A DNA stretch of 28,741 bases from Granulosicoccus sp964449565 (GTDB lineage: Bacteria; Pseudomonadota; Gammaproteobacteria; Granulosicoccales; Granulosicoccaceae). How positions within the stretch are numbered: position 1 is the stretch's first letter; the number at the start of each line of letters is the position of its first letter. Positions 24,336-28,741 of the stretch are shown piece by piece. A program made the translations under genes and the position numbers. The stretch spans positions 1 to 28,741 of the forward strand of contig CAYUZB010000041.1 in assembly GCA_964449565.1 (NCBI GenBank), in the 5' to 3' direction. Under the pieces are notes generated by a model, which worked only from the letters and a program-made list of their open reading frames with translations, had not been told where the DNA came from and made no database searches.

Positions 24336-25136
24336 GTGACAGAGTCATCCAAGAAAATTCCATCCAGAACTGCACATAGGATGGTATTGGCCAGCGGCGC
24401 ATTTTACTTACTCATTGCGTTCGAGTTCTTTTATATGGCAAGCCCTTTTGCAGTCTACTTTTACGCTGTAGTTGGTCCGGGATTGGATACATTGCAGGAA
24501 TGGGGTCTATCCGGCTGGATGCTATGGTTCTTCTTACCGCACATCGTCGCGGAAACCAAATCCGCTCTGATTAACTTTACCCCTTTACTAGGTAAATTTC
24601 TTTTCTTGAGCGGTTTGTTCGCATTTGCAATGGGGGCGTTTCAGGTTTACCGGGCAAAGATTTGTAAACTAGGGGTCGTTACAGGGGGGCTGTATCGCCA
24701 TATACGACACCCGCAATACTCTGCATTGATTGTGGCAAGTCTGGGCATGTTGCTCATTTGGCCGCGCTTTCTGGTTCTGTACAGCACCATTGCCATGGTA
24801 TTTGCCTATGCGGCGCTAGCCCGAGTTGAGGAGCGCATCTGCGCCGAGGCTTTTGTCAGTTACGATAAATACCTATCCAGGACCGCAGGCTTTTTCCCCA
24901 AGGTCTTCGGTAACTTTCGTGGACCCCAGATCTCAGGAGGTGTACCTAGACTAACCGTCTGTATAGCAAGCTTTGTTCTTATCTTGGTAGCTGGAACGTT
25001 GATTGCGCTCAGTCTGAGACAACATGCTATTGCGTCACTTTATACACTTCAAGACAAACAAGGAACTTACCTGTCTGTCACTCGGCTCAGCGATAAAGAA
25101 TTGTCTCACATCTCAGCGATTGCCCGGACACACTAG
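24336..25136 (+). CDS. ICMT-like membrane methyltransferase (copy 3), ended by an amber codon
   Basis: 266 residues up to a TAG at 25134-25136. N-terminal helices are followed by the methyltransferase signature GGLYRHIRHPQYSALI (about 118-132), with His in place of Asn in the usual RNP, and then EERICAEAFVSYDKYLSRTAGFFPK. A further helix (about 206-228) and an extra C-terminal domain follow, unlike the other three copies. The same frame stays open for 114 more codons after the TAG, with sensible protein sequence, so the gene was probably about 380 codons long. The enzymatic core is complete before the stop and may still work. The start could be an earlier GTG at 24333 in GTCAGTGACAG; no firm Shine-Dalgarno is seen. 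Confidence 0.82.
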   Translation: MTESSKKIPSRTAHRMVLASGAFYLLIAFEFFYMASPFAVYFYAVVGPGLDTLQEWGLSGWMLWFFLPHIVAETKSALINFTPLLGKFLFLSGLFAFAMGAFQVYRAKICKLGVVTGGLYRHIRHPQYSALIVASLGMLLIWPRFLVLYSTIAMVFAYAALARVEERICAEAFVSYDKYLSRTAGFFPKVFGNFRGPQISGGVPRLTVCIASFVLILVAGTLIALSLRQHAIASLYTLQDKQGTYLSVTRLSDKELSHISAIARTH

Positions 25137-25481
25137 GAAACAGGCGTAGCGCTAAGTACACTCAATGAAAGTGATCGTTTCATCGCCTATGTGCTTCCAA
25201 CTCAGATGTACATATCTGAAATTCCGATGATGTTACCCGAGGGCCAAATTTTTGGACACTCTATTCCAGAATCACTCAATTCTGACCGCTACAAGGTGAT
25301 TTACACCCGCGCAGAATTTCCAATCGACGGCTTGCCAGAATCTGAGAATATTCTCTACCACGCATTAAACAAGCATCCATTGATCGAAGCTCATATCAAC
25401 TTAAGTACTGAGGCAGTGGAACAAGTGTTCCAACCGCTTGAACAGAACTTTTATCCCGATGTTCAGGTTCCTGTTTTTTAA
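25137..25481 (+). pseudogene. C-terminal part of copy 3, in frame after the amber codon
   Basis: Directly after the TAG the frame reads ETGVALSTLNESDRFIAYV and continues without a stop to a TAA at 25479. The text has normal protein composition (EIPMMLPEGQIFGHSIPES) and continues the domain begun before the stop. No transposable insert or frameshift lies between the parts. It could be made separately from a GTG at 25191, but no Shine-Dalgarno supports that. A single-base nonsense mutation is the simplest explanation; stop readthrough is the alternative. Confidence 0.65.
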
Positions 25482-25522
25482 CATTGCGTGGTCTGACATT
25501 CATAAAGATTTGGCGCTATATC

Positions 25523-25966
25523 ATGAAACGAATTCTTCCTCCGGTGTTTCTGTTGCTCTGTGTTGTGGCGATGATTTTATCCCAGATATATTTTCCGATA
25601 GCTCGGGTAGTGCCATGGCCAATCAGATCGATCGCCTTGCTGCCATTGGTAATTGGAATCGGAATGGCTGTATTGGGCAAACGACAATTTGCAAAAGAAG
25701 GCACTAATCTTTATACATTCAGTGATCCAGACAAGATGATCGCATCCGGTCTATATGCCTACAGTCGAAATCCAATGTATCTTGGTTTTGTCATCGCGGC
25801 ATTCAGTGTTGCCGTTTTTGCAGGGGGTTTAGGTCCATTGGTTATTGCATTGATTCACTGCGTGGTTGTTGACAGATGGTACATAGGTTTCGAAGAAAGG
25901 CGGATGGCAGATCGATTTGGCGATTCATACGATGACTACAAGAGTCGCGTAAGACGTTGGTTGTAA
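25523..25966 (+). CDS. ICMT/PEMT-like membrane methyltransferase (copy 4)
   Basis: 147-residue compact member of the family with about four helices. Signature IASGLYAYSRNPMYLGFV (about 75-92) and C-terminal block FEERRMADRFGDSYDDYKSRVRRWL. The ATG at 25523 is chosen over a TTG at 25484 because it directly precedes a normal membrane start (MKRILPPVFLLL). It lies 41 bases after the end of copy 3 and is probably in the same transcript, under the TetR regulator. Its end is most like that of copy 1 (13813). Substrate unknown. Confidence 0.86.
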   Translation: MKRILPPVFLLLCVVAMILSQIYFPIARVVPWPIRSIALLPLVIGIGMAVLGKRQFAKEGTNLYTFSDPDKMIASGLYAYSRNPMYLGFVIAAFSVAVFAGGLGPLVIALIHCVVVDRWYIGFEERRMADRFGDSYDDYKSRVRRWL

Positions 25967-26433
25967 CACTTAGCCGAACGTGGGTCTGACTTTTAGGATT
26001 TGCGCAAGCACTGCATCTTTGCAGATTGAGCGGACGGTCTGATACTGAGCAACTAGTTTCATCCAATGGCGGATTTACACTCGTCAAGTTGGCCAGCGAT
26101 CAGTGCACCACAGCTAAATATTTACAGCCACAACATGTAGAGCGCATCTAAAGCAGAACGGCACCGGGACTGGCTTTCACGGAGCAGTTCCACAGATACT
26201 TTGACGGCCTGAAATCAAAACGGCGACTTCATTTCAATAGCATTCAATAGCTTAGGAAAGTTGTATTGAAATTTGGACCCGCTTATATAGTGGGAACCAA
26301 TATACAAGCTAAGGTACTTTCTTAGGACGCCTGTTTTGGACACTCAGAAACTCGAACTTGCGCCCGTTGGTTGCAATCGTTTTGTGACACTAAGCAATCT
26401 TACAAAGCCAATAACTGACTCAAATCGAGCGCT
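25967..26433. other. 467-base gap holding an element end and a possible transposase tail
   Basis: No full gene is seen. A frame at 26152-26250 reads LAFTEQFHRYFDGLKSKRR, then LHFNSIQ and a stop, 15 bases before the right inverted repeat. The basic tail and its place just inside an element end would suit the C-terminus of a transposase, but I cannot name the family. A short direct repeat (TTCAATAGCATTCAATAGC, 26233-26251) lies beside it. The rest shows nothing. Confidence 0.4.
26265..26298 (-). repeat. Right copy of the 34-bp imperfect inverted repeat
   Basis: Partner of bases 1-34, 29 of 34 matching, facing left. It falls at a break between gene groups: the ICMT-like genes inside, the SHOCT/cytochrome and mer genes outside. 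The matching stops at 26298, with AAT next; the flanking target duplication cannot be tested because the other flank is outside the window. Confidence 0.65.
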
Positions 26434-26775
26434 CTATTCACCAAGAACGCGTCGTCGTTCTTCAAACTCCTCCTTGTCTATTTCACCTTTAGCGAACCGT
26501 TCCTTGAGGATATCAAGCGGAGTCTTCGCGAGAGGGCTGTGTAGAACGTTACCATGTACCGATCCACCGCCGAGCCAGCGCACTAACAACATGATGACAA
26601 CTACCGCTACTGCGATGAAAACAATCATCATTATTGGGCCAAACAACCAACCGTACCATCCACCTTGCCACATGTGCGGACCGTGGCCAGGGCCCTGAAG
26701 TTGATCAGCAAAAACCGGTGCTATAAATAGCATGGTCATGGCTATCCAAAGCAAATGGCAAACAGATTTTCGCAT
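26434..26775 (-). CDS. SHOCT-domain membrane protein
   Basis: 113-residue protein. A signal sequence (about 1-23, ending FADQ) is followed by a Gly/His/Trp-rich patch (GHGPHMWQGGWYGW), one long helix (about 46-66) and a C-terminal SHOCT domain (PLDILKERFAKGEIDKEEFEERRRVL), which is a short oligomerisation module. The ATG at 26775 fits the signal; the frame is open to 26844 without a good start. It lies 23 bases after the cytochrome c gene on the same strand. Small SHOCT proteins of this design are common near copper and mercury resistance genes; their role is not known. Confidence 0.85.
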   Translation of the reverse strand: MRKSVCHLLWIAMTMLFIAPVFADQLQGPGHGPHMWQGGWYGWLFGPIMMIVFIAVAVVVIMLLVRWLGGGSVHGNVLHSPLAKTPLDILKERFAKGEIDKEEFEERRRVLGE

Positions 26776-26798
26776 AGTCTCAATCCTCACTGTTGCGT

Positions 26799-27371
26799 TT
26801 AGCCACCAGGAAATCCGGCTCGCATAAAGGTGACTATTTTCCAAATTTCGTCTTCACTCAGATCTTCTTTAAAGGCTGGCATTTCCGTTCCAAATGGCTG
26901 TCCTCCCTCTGAGATTGTCCACAACATGTATTCATCTACTGACATTGGCATTTGAATCATAAATGCAAGCAGCGCAGGTGAAGGACTCAGATCCCTTCCT
27001 GCTTCTCCATCACCCATGCCCTGTACCCCATGACATGAGGCGCATTGCTCGGCATAAAGCGTTGAGCCGGCTCGAATGATATCGGATGTTGTTGGATGTG
27101 GATTGGTTTTTCCGCGATAAGCTTGCGGCACTCCCGAGTGCATAAAAGTCCAATGTCGCTGCATTCGCTGTCTTTGTTCTGAGTCCATCATCCCATTGCC
27201 AGGACCCCATCGATCACGATGCATCCAATATGGATTCCACCTGTCGAATCGTTCTTGGTGCATGGGGTCTTGAGCCAGTCCTGATTGATGTGGCCAGATA
27301 GCCATAAAGAAGATGAGCAATGTTGTAGCCAATACCAACAAGCACCTGTGGAAATTAGTCAGATACTCCAT
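26799..27371 (-). CDS. Monoheme cytochrome c with a His/Met/Trp-rich N-terminal region
   Basis: About 190-residue secreted or membrane-anchored c-type cytochrome. The N-terminal helix (about 9-25) is followed by a region rich in Met, His, Trp and Arg (about 37-80, with WNPYWMHRDRWG), then a class I cytochrome domain with heme motif CASCH (110-114), GMGDGEAG, and the axial Met164 in GTEMPAF. The end LSEDEIWKIVTFMRAGF is typical. The start is ATG 27371 or 27377; AGGA lies in front. The Met/His-rich stretch could bind copper or another soft metal, which is inferred from composition. It leads the two-gene set with the SHOCT protein. Confidence 0.87.
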   Translation of the reverse strand: MEYLTNFHRCLLVLATTLLIFFMAIWPHQSGLAQDPMHQERFDRWNPYWMHRDRWGPGNGMMDSEQRQRMQRHWTFMHSGVPQAYRGKTNPHPTTSDIIRAGSTLYAEQCASCHGVQGMGDGEAGRDLSPSPALLAFMIQMPMSVDEYMLWTISEGGQPFGTEMPAFKEDLSEDEIWKIVTFMRAGFPGG

Positions 27372-27522
27372 ACTCATTCCTATGCATTGCTTCAGGTACA
27401 TAATTCTCCAAATCAGAATACGATGCACTGACCTAAATCAATTCAGGGCTATTTTTCTGGTTTATTAGTTTCACCAACGTCAGCTATGTAGAATTTAGGC
27501 TGTGTCACAAGATGGAAGAAAC

Positions 27523-27897
27523 GTGGTCAAGAGCAATTTACAACGCTGCGCCCCCGTGTTGAATGTCAACAGTCGTACTATGAATCCGACCATCGCTTTC
27601 TTCACTGAAAAGCTCGGGTTTACTGTCGATACTACAGTTGGCAAAGAACCCAGATTTGCCATGCTGTGCAGAGACGATATAACGGTTATGTTGGCGTGCA
27701 AGTCGATGATTCCTTGGCCACACAAAGGATGGGCTGTCTACATCTGGGTCAATGATGTTGATGCGCTTGCGGTGGAATTCAAAACCCGTCACCTAGCCGT
27801 CAAATGCGGCCCTACAGTGAAGGAGTACGGTTGCAAAGAGGTTGAAGTGTTAATGCCTGACGGACGAGCAATCGCATTTGGGCAGGTTGTCTCTTAA
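27523..27897 (+). CDS. VOC (glyoxalase/bleomycin-resistance) superfamily protein
   Basis: About 124-residue single-module VOC protein: RCAPVLNVNSRTMNPTIAFF, LGFTVDTTVG, PRFAMLCRDDITVMLAC, GWAVYIWVNDVDAL and a C-terminal GRAIAFGQ. The fold is clear but the activity is not: some members are glyoxalases or dioxygenases, others only bind drugs. The start is uncertain (GTG 27523 after GGAAGAA, or GTG 27502). It ends 13 bases before the convergent merR and has no clear operon partner. A mer-linked job is possible but unsupported. Confidence 0.8.
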   Translation: MVKSNLQRCAPVLNVNSRTMNPTIAFFTEKLGFTVDTTVGKEPRFAMLCRDDITVMLACKSMIPWPHKGWAVYIWVNDVDALAVEFKTRHLAVKCGPTVKEYGCKEVEVLMPDGRAIAFGQVVS

Positions 27898-27910
27898 ACA
27901 TCGCATTCAT

Positions 27911-28333
27911 TCAACCTTGTGCTGCAAACAGAGTTTCTATGATAGGGCATTCCGGTATATCTCCGCGACTGCACTCGTTTGCCATTTGAGTCAACACTTT
28001 TTCCAATTTCCGTAGATCCCGAATCTTCTGTTTTATGTCGCTAATGTGCTCCACAGTAATGCTGTGTACTTCGGCGCAGGTGACGTCCTTGGCGTCGACC
28101 ATGGATAGCAGGGCTTTGATTTCACTCTGACTGAATCCGATCTGTCGGCATCGATTGATAAAAAACAATCGCTGAAGATGAACATTGGTGTATCGGCGAT
28201 TGCCCCCTTCCGAGCGTCCAGGCGCCGGCATCATGCCGATTTTCTCAAAGTAGCGGATTGTCTCGATGCCTACTCCCGTCTGCCGGGACATCTCGCCAAT
28301 GCCTATGAATGAAGGTTTTGCCGAATCTGTCAT
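27911..28333 (-). CDS. merR: Mercury-responsive regulator MerR
   Basis: 140-residue MerR-family regulator. The winged helix is in IGEMSRQTGVGIETIRYFEKIG. The three mercury-binding cysteines are Cys86, Cys121 and Cys129, corresponding to Cys82, 117 and 126 of Tn501 MerR; the last interval is one residue shorter, as in many chromosomal MerR proteins. It is divergent from merT, with the operator between. An AAGGGG Shine-Dalgarno overlaps the merT -35 box on the other strand. It represses merT without Hg(II) and activates it with Hg(II). The MerT neighbour is the main reason for choosing mercury over other soft metals. Confidence 0.88.
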   Translation of the reverse strand: MTDSAKPSFIGIGEMSRQTGVGIETIRYFEKIGMMPAPGRSEGGNRRYTNVHLQRLFFINRCRQIGFSQSEIKALLSMVDAKDVTCAEVHSITVEHISDIKQKIRDLRKLEKVLTQMANECSRGDIPECPIIETLFAAQG

Positions 28334-28342
28334 AAAAACCCC

Positions 28343-28374
28343 TTGAATCTGTAGTTACTACAGGTCCGATAATA
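28343..28374 (+). promoter_or_regulatory. MerR operator/promoter of merT
   Basis: -35 TTGAAT (28343-28348) and -10 GATAAT (28369-28374) are 20 bp apart around the perfect dyad CTGTAG-TTA-CTACAG (28349-28363). The layout equals the two Zn/Cd-type operators, but the third arm base is G instead of C. The -10 box ends only 6 bases before the merT ATG, so the transcript should have almost no leader. Confidence 0.87.
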
Positions 28375-28380
28375 ACGGGT

Positions 28381-28741
28381 ATGAACGAACAATCCTATTC
28401 AACCTTTCCAAATGACCGAGCGGAATCCAGAAAAGCGCATTGGATTGCCGCCGGCGGGATTATCGGCGCATTAGCCGCATCAACGTGCTGTATCTTGCCG
28501 TTGGTTTTGTTTAGTTTGGGCATCAGTGGTGCCTGGCTTGGTCAGTTAACGGCGCTCTCACCGTACCAGCCTATTTTTATTGCACTGACCGTGCTTTGCC
28601 TGGGCTACGGATATTGGTTGGTGTTCCGGAAACCTAAGCAAGCCTGCGAGGACAGCATGGCGTGCGCTCGACCGTTGCCCAATCGATTGGTGAAAACCAT
28701 GTTGTATCTGGCGACAGCTCTCGTGCTGATCGCCTTCGCAT
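28381..28741 (+). CDS. merT: Mercuric ion transport protein MerT (cut by window end)
   Basis: The first 120 codons of MerT, running off the right edge. It is an inner-membrane importer that takes Hg(II) from the periplasm to cytoplasmic mercuric reductase. The vicinal cysteines Cys36-Cys37 in AASTCCILPLVLFSLGISGAW of the first helix and the cytoplasmic pair Cys89 and Cys95 in KQACEDSMACARP are the known Hg-handling residues. A third helix begins at LVKTMLYLATAL. The start has an extended hydrophilic tail of about 20 residues. merP and merA would be expected beyond the window. Confidence 0.93.
   Translation, partial: MNEQSYSTFPNDRAESRKAHWIAAGGIIGALAASTCCILPLVLFSLGISGAWLGQLTALSPYQPIFIALTVLCLGYGYWLVFRKPKQACEDSMACARPLPNRLVKTMLYLATALVLIAFA

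Noticed and set aside
26152..26250. Transposase C-terminal fragment as a separate gene call
   Set aside because: About 32 codons of basic sequence near an inverted repeat are suggestive, but I cannot match it to a named IS family, so it is noted only within the gap entry.
1..28741. CRISPR array, tRNA or rRNA
   Set aside because: I saw no regularly spaced repeats and no tRNA- or rRNA-like sequence on either strand.

Overview
The window looks like accessory DNA from a Proteobacterium, most likely a gammaproteobacterium. The basis is protein style only: a Tn3-type transposase, an SHP/DHC cytochrome operon, Lnt and LspA, Dsb proteins and a Gram-negative mer operon. No rRNA, tRNA or other core gene fixes the species. 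It is a mobile metal-resistance island with an unusually large set of periplasmic redox and lipoprotein-processing genes.

Layout. 1-4485: a Tn3-family transposase (minus) divergent from a tyrosine recombinase (plus), with a repeat-rich gap between them that could be the resolution site. 4613-6493 (minus): an SHP operon with an oxygen-binding-type cytochrome c, two tandem diheme cytochromes c and a cytochrome b561. 6665-7123: a ZntR/CadR/PbrR-type MerR regulator and its operator. 7156-12035 (plus): a frameshifted CDF transporter, DedA, two TlpA/DsbE-type thioredoxins, LspA and CcdA, with two stretches of about 400-580 bases in which I see no gene. 12104-13655: a DUF4340 gene and an M23 peptidase gene, both missing their 5' ends and meeting head to head. 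13813-16163 (minus): an isoprenylcysteine-methyltransferase-like (ICMT-like) membrane protein and Lnt. 16280-22462 (minus): a compact operon zntA-dsbB-dsbA-zip-czcD-orf60-sco, led by a promoter with the same MerR-type operator as the CDF operon. 22591-22761: the tail of a second, diverged dsbA. 22808-25966: three more ICMT-like proteins around a TetR regulator, one with an in-frame amber codon. 26434-27371: a His/Met/Trp-rich cytochrome c and a SHOCT protein. 27523-end: a VOC protein, merR and the start of merT, cut by the window edge.

How the parts may work together. One Zn/Cd/Pb-type regulator (6665-7081) probably controls two convergent operons through nearly identical operators at 7097-7115 and 22508-22526. 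These export metal from the cytoplasm (P-type ATPase, CDF proteins) and also appear to rebuild the periplasm: disulfide formation (DsbA/DsbB), reductant supply (CcdA to TlpA/DsbE), copper delivery to oxidase (SCO), lipoprotein maturation (LspA, Lnt) and undecaprenyl-carrier recycling (DedA). This resembles an enlarged version of the pbr logic, where a metal pump travels with a dedicated signal peptidase II. That integrated role is inference.

A 34-bp imperfect inverted repeat at 1-34 and 26265-26298 faces inward and may mark the ends of one mobile unit covering almost the whole window, with the mer operon just outside it. Frameshifts, truncations, gene remnants and non-coding gaps show that the island is partly decayed.
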